Source of the DNA: Hyphomicrobiales bacterium
GTDB lineage: Bacteria; Pseudomonadota; Alphaproteobacteria; Rhizobiales; Rhizobiaceae
Length of the DNA stretch: 64,000 nt
Direction of reading: 5' to 3'
Assembly (NCBI GenBank): GCA_900468805.1
Contig: UEIF01000021.1
Span: 497,397-561,396, forward strand
Of the stretch, positions 42,901-50,755 are shown one piece after another. The translations under genes and the position numbers were made by a program. The notes below the pieces were generated by a model. The model had not been told where the DNA came from, did no database searches, and worked only from the letters and a program-made list of their open reading frames with translations. Position 1 is the first letter of the stretch; every line of letters starts with the position of its first letter.

Positions 42901-43405
42901 CGATCAGCGGCAGGTCGAGGAAATAGAGGTTGCCGCTGCCGATGCCATAGTCGGACGGATTGACCATGGCCGTGACCGTCGCCGAAATGGATTTCAGCTG
43001 CAGTGCGATATAGGGAATGGTGCCGATCAGGCAGATCAGCGCCACGATGGTCGCAACAGTGGAATTCTTGCCGTAGCGTGCGGCAATGAAATCGGCGACG
43101 GAGGTCAGCTTCTCGGCCTTGGCAAGTTCGATGATTCGCTTGAGCAGCGGCATGCCGAGTGTGAAGACGAGGATCGGCCCGATATAGATGCCGGCGAATT
43201 CCAGCCCGTTATGGGCTGCAAGACCGACGCCGCCGAAATAGGTCCAGGAGGTGCAGTAGATCGCCAGGCTGAGTGCATAGACCACCGGCCGGCCGCCTTC
43301 CGGCACGCCGAACTTCCGGCTCCGGCGGTCGCCGTAGCTTGCTACCGCGAAAAGCAGCAGAAGATAACCCAAGGCAAACGCAAATATGACCCAGCCTGGA
43401 AGCAT
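39905..43405 (-). CDS. Sodium/solute symporter-histidine kinase-receiver hybrid sensor
   Basis: This is a 1166-residue fusion. Residues 1 to about 510 form a 13-helix sodium:solute-symporter (SSS) domain (e.g. LAIYCTSWTYFGGVGLAA). A linker and a PAS-like domain (about 655-760, DQGIAVFDSSNRLTIWNRRF), a coiled coil, a HisKA domain with His811 (FAAAGHDILQPLNA), an HATPase (NLVSNAIKY, DSGIGIPPS, GLGLGLSIV) and a C-terminal receiver with Asp1093 (VIADYHLADG) follow. It resembles CrbS-type acetate/solute sensors. The ATG at 43405 is chosen since GGAGGGTCA precedes it. Confidence 0.94.
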   Translation of the reverse strand: MLPGWVIFAFALGYLLLLFAVASYGDRRSRKFGVPEGGRPVVYALSLAIYCTSWTYFGGVGLAAHNGLEFAGIYIGPILVFTLGMPLLKRIIELAKAEKLTSVADFIAARYGKNSTVATIVALICLIGTIPYIALQLKSISATVTAMVNPSDYGIGSGNLYFLDLPLIVTLVLTCFAIMFGTRHTDATEHQDGLILAVSMESVVKLVAFLTAGVCVIWFLFDGPSDLWQKGSENALVTAALDYQTPLSRWITLTLLSAFAIIMLPRQFHVTVVENRTAKQLRLAGFLFPLYLIVINLFVLPVAIGGLLVFGGNGNADLYVLTLPLAGQMPVVSLITFIGGFSAATAMVIVDSVALSIMVSNDIVMPFFLRRKLAGLASQRDDFAKSLLNIRRSAIFAVLLLGYAYYRSTDSTAGLASIGLLSFAAIAQIAPALFGGMIWRRANARGAILGLSSGIIIWVYLLFLPSLGGPDYSYVASSFLGFIFPGTTLFTGPDADALVNATAMSLLVNTAAFIVGSLTRNAKPLERIQAGIFVKRHSRSQFATRGWKTRISVGDLKTAIARYLGEERMQRSLATYEQTSGRKLEDDQPADMALIHFTEQLLGSAIGSSSARLVLSLILQKIEDASSDTAWLLDQASEALQYNQDMLQTALSQMDQGIAVFDSSNRLTIWNRRFRQLLDLPENAGQVGFPLSEIVNILSQRGDIAPGDQSQAVRHFLTLDKPFSLVLGGGEHIIEVRSNAMPDKGIVATFTDITQRVTADRALKQANETLEQRVVERTAELTRVNRELGEARAAADEANIGKTRFFAAAGHDILQPLNAARLYSSALVERMAQSENSPIVRNIDSALESVESILGAVLDISRLDTGAMRPRLASVPLADLLKRIETDFAPVAREKKLKLKVMPTSLLVRSDPNLLRRLVQNLVSNAIKYTVSGKVLVGVRRRGNQVMIQVMDSGIGIPPSKFRTVFKEFARLDEGAKTASGLGLGLSIVDRIARVLNHKVELHSTHGKGTEFRILMPLDVSKSAEAAAAVLPVDRTTEPLKGLRILCIDNEPKILEGMRLLIDGWGCDTQVVDSLSAVQALSMRRPPDLVIADYHLADGTGVAAILHLRQHFDIDIPALLVTADRTPEVRAEAEKHGIAVQHKPVRPAALRAYITQISGLKRAAAE

Positions 43406-43624
43406 TGACCCTCCGCCGGCGGACAATCCGCCGTCCTCCCGGAACAGTCCGAGATTAGGGCAATTCAGCAGGTTTGAAAATTCCCGCGGCCTTGGTCTTA
43501 AGTTCTACGCGGAAGGGGACAGTGTTCGAATATTGCCAATTGCCGATTGATTAATTGAGATGAAGGTGTAGCTAATGAAAACAACGACATGTCTTTGAAA
43601 ATGCATCAAGGGGAGACAGATCTG

Positions 43625-44065
43625 ATGCTCAATGAGTTCAAAGCATTCATCGCCCGCGGCAATGTCATGGATCTTGCAGTCGGTGTTATAATCGGCGGCG
43701 CCTTCGGCGGCATCGTCAAGTCGCTGGTCGAAGACATGATCATGCCGATCGTCGGTGCGATCTTCGGCGGTTTCGACTTCTCCAACTACTATATTCCGCT
43801 GGCGAAGGACGCCTATGGGCAGCCAACCCTTGCAGATGCCCGCAGCCACGGCGCCGTTTTCGCGTACGGCAATTTCATCACGGTCCTCATCAATTTCCTG
43901 ATCCTCGCCTGGATCATCTTTCTAATGATCAAGGCTGTGAACGTTATGCGCGAGCAGGTTGAGCGCAAGGCGAAGGAAGCGCCGGCAGAGGTTCCGCCGC
44001 CGCCGGCAGATGTCGCGCTGCTGACGGAAATCCGCGACCTTCTCGCCAAGCGCCCAGCCGTCTGA
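43625..44065 (+). CDS. mscL: Large-conductance mechanosensitive channel
   Basis: This 146-residue inner-membrane channel opens under membrane tension to release solutes on hypo-osmotic shock. The N-terminus LNEFKAFIARGNVMDLAVGV then IIGGAFGGIVKSLVED is the pore-lining helix. A second helix (about 75-95, NFLILAWIIFLMIK) and a charged C-terminal bundle with a Pro-rich linker (PAEVPPPPADVALLTEIRDLLA) follow. The length fits the family. The ATG at 43625 matches the known start of homologues; GGGGAGA lies about 11 bases before it. Confidence 0.96.
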   Translation: MLNEFKAFIARGNVMDLAVGVIIGGAFGGIVKSLVEDMIMPIVGAIFGGFDFSNYYIPLAKDAYGQPTLADARSHGAVFAYGNFITVLINFLILAWIIFLMIKAVNVMREQVERKAKEAPAEVPPPPADVALLTEIRDLLAKRPAV

Positions 44066-44187
44066 TTCGGCTCGGAGCCCGTCCGCTCCGGCCGGGCTCA
44101 TCCATCACGAAAATCGATATGCCATCACGCATTGTCATAGGATTTGCGCCCGCAAATCCGCTATGAAGGCGTGAACTGGAGATATGC

Positions 44188-45354
44188 ATGTCGATTGTAA
44201 GCAGCCTCAGCCCGCGCGCCGTCGCAGCGCCAGAAAGCGGGATCGTCGAAGTCGTCAATTACGCCCGTGGCCGTGAAGGCCTTCTGCCGCTCTGGGTTGG
44301 CGAAGGCGATCTTCCCACGCCCGATTTCATCAATCAGGCCGCCATGCAGTCGCTCGCCGCCGGCGAAACCTTTTATACCTGGCAGCGCGGCATCCCCGAG
44401 CTGCGCCAGGCGCTCTCCGATTATTACGCCAGACATTTCGGCATCCGTCTTCCGGTTGAGCATTTCTATGTGACCGGTTCGGGCATGCAGGCGATCCAGA
44501 TCGCCGTCCAGGCAATAACCTCACCCGGCGATGAACTTGTCTATCTGACGCCCGCCTGGCCGAACATTGCCGCAGCGCTTGAGATCGCCGGCGCCCGCTC
44601 CATCGGCGTCGAGCTGCAGTTCGAAGGTGGCACCTGGGCGGTCGATCTCAACCGTATCGAGGCGGCCATCACCCCGAAGACCCATGGCCTCTTCGTCAAC
44701 ACCCCGTCGAACCCGACCGGCTGGACCGCGACGAAGAAGGATCTGGCCGATATCCTGGCACTGGCGCGCAAGCATGATCTCTGGATCATGGCCGATGAGA
44801 TCTATGCGCGTTATTTCTATGCTGGCGGCCGCGCGCCGTCTTTCCTCGACGTCATGGAGCCCGGCGACAAGATCATCTTCGTCAATTCCTTCTCCAAGAA
44901 CTGGTCCATGACCGGTTGGCGCGTCGGCTGGATCGTCGCGCCGCCGGAAACCGGGCAGGTGCTGGAAAACCTGATCCAGTATTCGACCTCGGGCGTCGCA
45001 CAGTTCATGCAGAAAGGCGCGGTCGCGGCGCTCAACGAAGGAGACGCCTTCGTGCAGTCGAATATCGACAAGGCAACCCGCTCCCGCGATATCCTCTGCG
45101 ATGCGCTGATTGCCACCAACCGCGTCCAGACGCTGAAACCCGATGGCGCGCTCTATGCCTTCCTCAAGATCGACGGCGTGACCGACAGCCGGAAGACTGC
45201 GATCGACATTGTCGACAAGACCGGCGTCGGGCTTGCACCCGGTACGGCCTTCGGACCGGGCGGTGAGCTTTTCCTGCGCGCCTGCTTCCTGCGCGATCCG
45301 GCGCAGGTGACAGTCGCGGCCGAGCGGCTCTGCGACTATATCCTGAAGCTCTAG
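44188..45354 (+). CDS. Class I/II PLP-dependent aminotransferase
   Basis: This 388-residue fold-type I enzyme has SPGDELVYLTPAWPNIAAAL, the NTPSNPTGWTATKKDL substrate loop, MADEIYARYFY (PLP-binding Asp), and Lys237 in NSFSKNWSMTGWRVGW as the Schiff-base lysine. The C-terminal Arg in GELFLRACF binds the substrate carboxylate. Homologues act on aspartate, aromatic or other amino acids; the sequence alone does not decide. It is transcribed alone; its stop overlaps the convergent S51 peptidase gene by four bases. Confidence 0.92.
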   Translation: MSIVSSLSPRAVAAPESGIVEVVNYARGREGLLPLWVGEGDLPTPDFINQAAMQSLAAGETFYTWQRGIPELRQALSDYYARHFGIRLPVEHFYVTGSGMQAIQIAVQAITSPGDELVYLTPAWPNIAAALEIAGARSIGVELQFEGGTWAVDLNRIEAAITPKTHGLFVNTPSNPTGWTATKKDLADILALARKHDLWIMADEIYARYFYAGGRAPSFLDVMEPGDKIIFVNSFSKNWSMTGWRVGWIVAPPETGQVLENLIQYSTSGVAQFMQKGAVAALNEGDAFVQSNIDKATRSRDILCDALIATNRVQTLKPDGALYAFLKIDGVTDSRKTAIDIVDKTGVGLAPGTAFGPGGELFLRACFLRDPAQVTVAAERLCDYILKL

Positions 45355-46031
45355 GCGGAACGGCGTAACGCTTCCGGTAGCACCGGTAGCAGCGTCACAT
45401 TCCGACCCTCAACGATGATGACTTCGCCGTCTCTCAGCGGCTGAAAGGGCGTGCCGGCTTCTTCAAGGAAGTTGACGGTCTTTTCGGCAGCTTCGGCCTC
45501 ATCATGGGCCGAGCGATAGTGGGGGACGATGGAGAAATCGACGAGTCCAAGCCCGTCCCACAGGATCGCCTCGTCATAATCAGGCGCGAGCTGCTGCGGA
45601 TCATCCATGATGTCGATACCATCAAGCGAGGGTGCCGCAACGACTGCTCCAGCGCTGAAGCCGCCATAGACGAGTGCATCCTTGCGCAGCAATTCCGCTA
45701 TGATGCGATCAAAGCCGCTCTGCCGCATGGCCCGCCGCAGGAGAAAAGCATTGCCGCCGACAGCCCAGACGAAGTCGAAGCGAGAAAGCGCCTTTTCCAA
45801 TGCATGCGGCTGTCCGAAATAGTGCCGCAGGTCGAGTTCTTCCGGCTCGATCCCCCAATCGGCAAGATCTGCCTTGTGATCGTGGATATTGGCCTCATAG
45901 GCGAGCCGCGCCTCGGCCGGAACGAAGTCCAGCGCATTCTGGATGACGGCCGCGCGCCTTCCGCCCTTGAGGAGTTTCTTCAGCCGGGCGGCACTTGCGC
46001 CGAGCCGATAGGATGACAGGTAGAGCCTCAT
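45351..46031 (-). CDS. S51-family peptidase / class I glutamine-amidotransferase-like protein
   Basis: This 226-residue protein has a flavodoxin-like fold with the nucleophile elbow GGFSAGAVV (Ser126) and a candidate His171 (VPHYRSAHDE) with nearby acidic residues. VGGNAFLLRRAM is the usual neighbouring strand. Peptidase E of the same fold cleaves Asp-X dipeptides; cyanophycinase is also in the family. The true substrate is not known. The start is ATG 46031. It is convergent with the aminotransferase gene. Confidence 0.85.
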   Translation of the reverse strand: MRLYLSSYRLGASAARLKKLLKGGRRAAVIQNALDFVPAEARLAYEANIHDHKADLADWGIEPEELDLRHYFGQPHALEKALSRFDFVWAVGGNAFLLRRAMRQSGFDRIIAELLRKDALVYGGFSAGAVVAAPSLDGIDIMDDPQQLAPDYDEAILWDGLGLVDFSIVPHYRSAHDEAEAAEKTVNFLEEAGTPFQPLRDGEVIIVEGRNVTLLPVLPEALRRSA

Positions 46032-46126
46032 CGATGCCGCTCCCCGTTTTGGAGAAGCAGGTCACGAACCGGCATTGCGAGAAGGTCTTGTGCCACGAGA
46101 AGTCCTTTGCGTGAGGCGGACATCGG

Positions 46127-46164
46127 GGCAGAAACAGAAAACCCCGCGCGTGTCCGGCGGGGTT
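46127..46164 (-). terminator. Rho-independent terminator of the small RNA
   Basis: Read on the minus strand, AACCCCGC pairs with GCGGGGTT around a 9-base loop, followed by a T-rich tract (TTTCTGTTTCTG). On the plus strand no T-tract follows, so it acts in the minus direction only. Confidence 0.75.
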
Positions 46165-46265
46165 GGGTCGGGTGTAGTGAACAGTTTCAGGTCACAAGCC
46201 GACGCCCCCACCGCAAAGGGTGGTCGTCATGCCCATCGTCATAGCCTGAAACGCGAGGTTGTTCA
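46127..46265 (-). ncRNA. Candidate structured small RNA (minus strand)
   Basis: The minus strand shows an exact TTGACA (46296-46301) and, 17 bases on, a weak -10 (CAAATT, 46273-46278). Transcription would therefore begin near 46262-46266. The transcript would contain an 8-bp closing stem GTTTCAGG/CCTGAAAC (46245-46252 with 46184-46191) and an inner stem-loop (GACG...CCACC-CTTTGC-GGTGG...CGTC, 46201-46228). It ends in a rho-independent terminator (46140-46164) followed by TTTCTGTTTCTG. The only ORF inside is 24 codons (46192-46266, MNNLAFQAMTMGMTTTLCGG start); it would be leaderless. No known family was recognised. Confidence 0.5.
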
Positions 46266-46504
46266 TGCCGCTAATTTGCCCCGCCGCGTGCGTGATGTCA
46301 ACGAGCCCAAAAAGAGGGGTCGCGAGCCGGTTTCGTCCCAAAAACGGCTGGTCGATAAAATTGTAGCAAAGCCCGAAATCCGCCTCTAACCACGTCCCCA
46401 AACATACCGGCCGCAAAGGCTTTCCGAGGCTGTTTGATAATAAAATCGGAAGGGAAAAAGCCGTTCTGATGCTCCCGAAAAAAGATAAAACAGGGAATGC
46501 AGAC
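46266..46504. other. Upstream region of galE and of the small RNA
   Basis: The gap between 46032 and galE holds the small RNA and, here, the -35/-10 boxes of its promoter on the minus strand. The segment next to galE (46430-46500) is A-rich on the plus strand and must carry the galE promoter, but I see no clear consensus boxes. Confidence 0.4.
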
Positions 46505-47539
46505 ATGGCGGTTCTGGTAACAGGTGGGGCTGGATATATCGGCAGCCACATGGTGTGGACGCTGCTCGATGCCGGTGAAGATGTCGTCGTGCTCGACCGG
46601 CTTTCTACCGGTTTTCGTTGGGCCGTGGCGCCGGCCGCGCGCTTCTATCTCGGCGATGTCGCCGATCCCGACATTTTGAAGAAGATCTTCATCGAAAACG
46701 ATATCGAGGCGATCATCCATTTCGCCGGCTCCGCCGTCGTTCCTGTATCGGTGGCCGATCCGCTCTCCTATTACGACAATAACTCGGGCAAGACGCGCGT
46801 GCTGCTGAGCGCCGCCATCAAGGCCGGCATCCGCAACTTCGTCTTCTCCTCGACGGCCGCCGTCTACGGCCAGCAGAAGAACTCTGCTCCGGTGAAAGAA
46901 ACGGCGCCGCTCAATCCGGAAAATCCCTACGGCCAGTCGAAGCTGATGACTGAAATGATGCTGCGTGACGCCGCCGCCGCCTATGACTTCGGCTATGTGG
47001 CGTTGCGTTACTTCAACGTCGCAGGCGCCGATCCGCAGCTGCGCACCGGCCAGTCGACCTCAGGCGCGACCCATCTCATCAAGGTCGCCTGTGAGGCCGC
47101 ACTCGGAAAGCGCGACAGCATCGCCGTCTATGGCTTCGACTACCCGACCCATGACGGCACCGGCGTACGCGACTACATCCATGTGAGCGATTTGACAGCG
47201 GCGCATTTGAAGGCGCTCCAGCATCTGCGCCAGGGTAGGGGGCCACTTGTCGCCAACTGCGGCTATGGCAGCGGCTATTCCGTGCTCGATGTGTTGAACA
47301 TGGTCACCCGCTTGAACGGTCACTCCTTCAAGATCAACATGGCGCCGCGCCGACCGGGCGATGCGGCAAGCGTCGTCGCCGATGCGACGCTTGCCCGCCG
47401 CGTCCTGGACTGGGCGCCGAAACACGACTCGCTGGAAACCATCGTGCGCAGCTCGCTCGACTGGGAACTCTTCCTGATGAACAAGAGTGTCGACGATCTG
47501 CACAGCATTCATCGCGCGCTGGCTGCAGCCTCCTTCTGA
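46505..47539 (+). CDS. galE: UDP-glucose 4-epimerase
   Basis: This 344-residue extended SDR enzyme interconverts UDP-glucose and UDP-galactose, supplying galactose for exopolysaccharide and LPS. Seen are the NAD motif VTGGAGYIGSH, FAGSAVVPVS, the catalytic Ser in FSSTAAVYGQ, Tyr142 and Lys146 in NPYGQSK, and RYFNVAGADP. I took the ATG at 46505 since MAVLVTGG is the family start; an upstream ATG at 46469 has no RBS. It is transcribed alone. Confidence 0.95.
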   Translation: MAVLVTGGAGYIGSHMVWTLLDAGEDVVVLDRLSTGFRWAVAPAARFYLGDVADPDILKKIFIENDIEAIIHFAGSAVVPVSVADPLSYYDNNSGKTRVLLSAAIKAGIRNFVFSSTAAVYGQQKNSAPVKETAPLNPENPYGQSKLMTEMMLRDAAAAYDFGYVALRYFNVAGADPQLRTGQSTSGATHLIKVACEAALGKRDSIAVYGFDYPTHDGTGVRDYIHVSDLTAAHLKALQHLRQGRGPLVANCGYGSGYSVLDVLNMVTRLNGHSFKINMAPRRPGDAASVVADATLARRVLDWAPKHDSLETIVRSSLDWELFLMNKSVDDLHSIHRALAAASF

Positions 47540-47648
47540 GCTGCAACCGAACATTTACCATCCCGGCGTAGATGTGGGTGGCTGACGTTACGTGAATAAG
47601 GAATAGTCAAACTTTCTCTGGCTCGCTTCAGCCAAGGGAAAAGGGATC

Positions 47649-49604
47649 ATGAAGAACTTCATAGCCTCATTGCGGCTGCAAAAAGATAATCCGAAGTTTC
47701 TGGTGGCGCAGTTCAAAGCTCTGTCATCGCAGATTCCGATTCTGTACGTTCTTCTTGTCATCAACGCGCTGGCAGTGGCCATCACTCACATCAAGTCGGC
47801 GCCTCTTTGGCTTTCGCTCTACATTCCCGTCGGCCTCAGCATCGTCTGCGTCTTCCGCCTGTGCTGGTGGGAGATCTGTGGCAAGGAAAACGTCACGCCG
47901 GAGCGTGCGTTACGGCTGATGAAGGTGACCCAGGTAGGCGCCACGATCCTGACGATCGGCTTCGGCGGCTGGGCCGTCGCGCTCTATCAGTATGGCGATG
48001 CCTCACAGCAGGGCCAGATCGCCTATTTCCTCGTCGTAACCGGTATCTCCTGCGTCTTCTGTCTGATGCATCTGCCGCTCGCCGCGGCGATCACCACGGT
48101 CATCACCTTCACTGCCATGGTCGTGACCTTCCTCTTTTCCGGCAATCCGGTTTTCGTAGCCACGGCGGTCAGCGGCTTGTTTCTCGTGCTGCCGTTCCTG
48201 CGCGTCATCAACAGCTACTTCCAGAATTTCACCCATCTGGTGCGGCTTGCCGAGGAGCTGAAGGAGAAGCAGGCAGAAGCCGAAGAACTGAACCTCGTCA
48301 ACAGCCGCAATGCGCTGCAGGACCAGTTGACCGGTCTCGCTAACCGCCGCAGCTTCTTCCTGTCGCTCGAAAAGATGCTCCTGGAGCATCCGTCTTCGCC
48401 GCCTGTCATCGGCATCATCGATCTCGATGGCTTCAAGCCGGTCAATGATGTCTTCGGCCATTCGGCCGGCGACCTCGTATTGAAGGAAACGGCGCGCCGC
48501 TTCGTTGCGCTGTTAGGTGATCAGGGCATCGTCTCGCGCCTTGGCGGCGATGAATTCGGCATCATCTTCCCCTCCGATATGACGCTCAGGGCCGTCTCCG
48601 ACCTCGGCCTGGCGCTATGTGCGGCCGTGCGCGAGCCCTTCGACATTCCGGACGGTTCGGTGCGCGTTTCCGGCTCCTGCGGCATCGTCTATCCTGACGC
48701 GGGCGAATACACTGCCGAAGATCTCTACGAGAAGGCGGATTTCGCGCTCTATCAGGTCAAGAGCAAGCGCACCGGCGGTGTGGAATTCTTCTCGCCGGAA
48801 CACGAAAAGATCCTGACGCAACGCTACCTGATCGAGCTGGAGCTGCAGGCTGACAATTTCGCCAAGGAGTTGAAGCTCGAATATCAGCCGATCATGGAGC
48901 TGCGCAGCGGCCGCGTTGTCGGCTTTGAGGCGCTAGCGCGCTGGGATAGCGCCCGCTTCGGCCGCATCAGCCCGGATGCCTTTATTCCGGCTGCCGAACG
49001 TACCGCCGTGATCGGCCGCATGACGCGCATCCTCTTCAGCCAGGCGCTCGACGCACTGAAGATCATGCCGGCCCATCTGCGCGTCTCCTTCAACCTGTCT
49101 GCCCGCGATATCTGCGACCACGAAACTTCGATGGCCCTGCTCGCCATGATCAATCGATCCGGTGTCGATCCCAAACGCATCGAGTTCGAGATCACCGAGA
49201 CGGCGCTTCTCTCCGACTTCGACACAGCCGATCAGGTGATCGGCGTGCTACGTGCTGCCGGCATCTCGATTGCGCTCGATGATTTCGGCACCGGTTATTC
49301 CAGCTTGAGTCACATCCATCGCCTCGCCTTCGACAAGTTGAAGATCGACAAGGCCTTCGTCATGAATTTCGATCGCGATGCGCGTTGCATGAACATCACC
49401 CGCTCCGTCGCCAATCTCTGCCAGAACCTCGGTATTGCCTCCGTCGCGGAAGGTGTCGAAAGCGAGGATGTGGCCGAGGCGCTGAAGGGCCTCGGCGTGC
49501 GGCTGGCGCAGGGCTATTACTTCTCCCGGCCGCTGCCGCTGGAGCTGGCGATCGACTTCGCGATGCGGTGCGATGTCGCCGTTTCGCAGTCCCTCTCGGC
49601 CTGA
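47649..49604 (+). CDS. GGDEF-EAL cyclic-di-GMP protein (membrane)
   Basis: This is a 651-residue protein with about six N-terminal membrane helices (28-190), a short coiled coil, a GGDEF domain with the intact signature at 299-303, and an EAL domain with EAL at 427-429. The EAL metal and catalytic residues are present (FNLSARD, DDFGTGYSSL, KIDKAF, SVAEGVES). There is no RxxD inhibitory site before GGDEF. It can thus be a synthase and a phosphodiesterase of c-di-GMP; which dominates is unknown. An AAGGGAAAAGGGATC leader precedes the start. Confidence 0.94.
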   Translation: MKNFIASLRLQKDNPKFLVAQFKALSSQIPILYVLLVINALAVAITHIKSAPLWLSLYIPVGLSIVCVFRLCWWEICGKENVTPERALRLMKVTQVGATILTIGFGGWAVALYQYGDASQQGQIAYFLVVTGISCVFCLMHLPLAAAITTVITFTAMVVTFLFSGNPVFVATAVSGLFLVLPFLRVINSYFQNFTHLVRLAEELKEKQAEAEELNLVNSRNALQDQLTGLANRRSFFLSLEKMLLEHPSSPPVIGIIDLDGFKPVNDVFGHSAGDLVLKETARRFVALLGDQGIVSRLGGDEFGIIFPSDMTLRAVSDLGLALCAAVREPFDIPDGSVRVSGSCGIVYPDAGEYTAEDLYEKADFALYQVKSKRTGGVEFFSPEHEKILTQRYLIELELQADNFAKELKLEYQPIMELRSGRVVGFEALARWDSARFGRISPDAFIPAAERTAVIGRMTRILFSQALDALKIMPAHLRVSFNLSARDICDHETSMALLAMINRSGVDPKRIEFEITETALLSDFDTADQVIGVLRAAGISIALDDFGTGYSSLSHIHRLAFDKLKIDKAFVMNFDRDARCMNITRSVANLCQNLGIASVAEGVESEDVAEALKGLGVRLAQGYYFSRPLPLELAIDFAMRCDVAVSQSLSA

Positions 49605-49671
49605 TTGATCAGCCAGCCACTGGAACCCCGCCTCAACCCCGTCTATTCCTAGGGCAGGAGCGAGGTGGACC

Positions 49672-50733
49672 ATGGACAAAAGCAATCAGAACGAAGTCGT
49701 CGTTGAACGACGTGGTACGGCAGGTCTTATCCGGCTGAACCGCCCAAAGGCGCTGAACAGCCTGACCATCCCGATGGTGCGCGCAATTGCCGCCGCACTT
49801 GATGATTTCGCCGGCGACCAATCCGTGGCGAGCGTCGTCGTGATGGGCGAGGGCGAACGCGGCTTCTGCGCCGGCGGCGATATCCGCGCCATTCACCTAA
49901 GCGGGCGCGCCGGCGACGGCTTGGCGGAAACGTTCTGGCGCGAGGAATTTCGCCTCAATCACCGTATCGCCAATTATTCGAAGCCCTATGTGGCGTTGAT
50001 GGATGGCATCACCATGGGCGGCGGCGTCGGCCTTTCCAGCCACGGTCGCCACCGTATCGTCACCGAGCGCACCCGCCTTGCCATGCCGGAAACGGGCATC
50101 GGCTATTTTCCCGATGTCGGTGCCACTTGGTTGCTGCCTCACGTGCCGGGCGAAAGCGGTACATGGATGGCCCTGACGGGGCTGGATATCAATGGCGCAG
50201 ATGCCATCCATGCTGGACTTGCTGATTTCTACATGCCCTTCTCGCGTCTGGAAGAGGCAGTCCAGCGTCTCTCGGATCTGCCTGTGGGAAGCTCGTCGGA
50301 CGATATCGACGCGGCGCTGCGCAATCTATCGGATCAGCCGGGCGAAGGCAGGCTGCAGGCTAATGCCGCGATGATCGACCGCGCCTTCCGCTTCAGCCGT
50401 GTCGAGGACATCGCGTTGGCCCTCGCTCAGGAAGAGGGTGAGTTCGCAGCCGAAACCCGTCGCGTGATGCTCACACGTTCGCCGACCAGCCTCAAGCTCA
50501 CCTTGCGGCTGCTGAGAGCCGGCCGCCAGAGCCGTACGCTCGGCGAATGCCTGGCCCGTGAGCTCGGCGCCTGCATGCAGATCCTGCATGGTGCGGATTT
50601 CTACGAAGGCGTCCGTGCGGCTGTTATCGACAAGGACCGCAATCCGAAATGGTCGCCGCCGGCAATCGCCCTGGTCAACGATGAAATGATCGGCCGTTTC
50701 TTCGAACCCGCCAAGCCACCGCTCGCGCTTTAG
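49672..50733 (+). CDS. 3-hydroxyisobutyryl-CoA hydrolase (crotonase fold)
   Basis: This 353-residue crotonase-family protein is of the length and sequence type of the valine-degradation hydrolase: LIRLNRPKALNSLTIPMVRA, GFCAGGDIRAIH, LMDGITMGGGVGLSSHGRHR, MPETGIGYFPDVGATW with catalytic Glu, and a C-terminal EYSLSRE-equivalent region. It removes CoA from 3-hydroxyisobutyryl-CoA. It begins 67 bases after the GGDEF-EAL gene, but no functional link is evident. Confidence 0.9.
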   Translation: MDKSNQNEVVVERRGTAGLIRLNRPKALNSLTIPMVRAIAAALDDFAGDQSVASVVVMGEGERGFCAGGDIRAIHLSGRAGDGLAETFWREEFRLNHRIANYSKPYVALMDGITMGGGVGLSSHGRHRIVTERTRLAMPETGIGYFPDVGATWLLPHVPGESGTWMALTGLDINGADAIHAGLADFYMPFSRLEEAVQRLSDLPVGSSSDDIDAALRNLSDQPGEGRLQANAAMIDRAFRFSRVEDIALALAQEEGEFAAETRRVMLTRSPTSLKLTLRLLRAGRQSRTLGECLARELGACMQILHGADFYEGVRAAVIDKDRNPKWSPPAIALVNDEMIGRFFEPAKPPLAL

Positions 50734-50755
50734 CGCCATCTGGTCAGGAGAGGCT

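Noticed and set aside
46075..46389. A 104-codon plus-strand frame in the galE upstream region
   Set aside because: It crosses the terminator and the small RNA on the opposite strand, has no RBS and a very basic composition.
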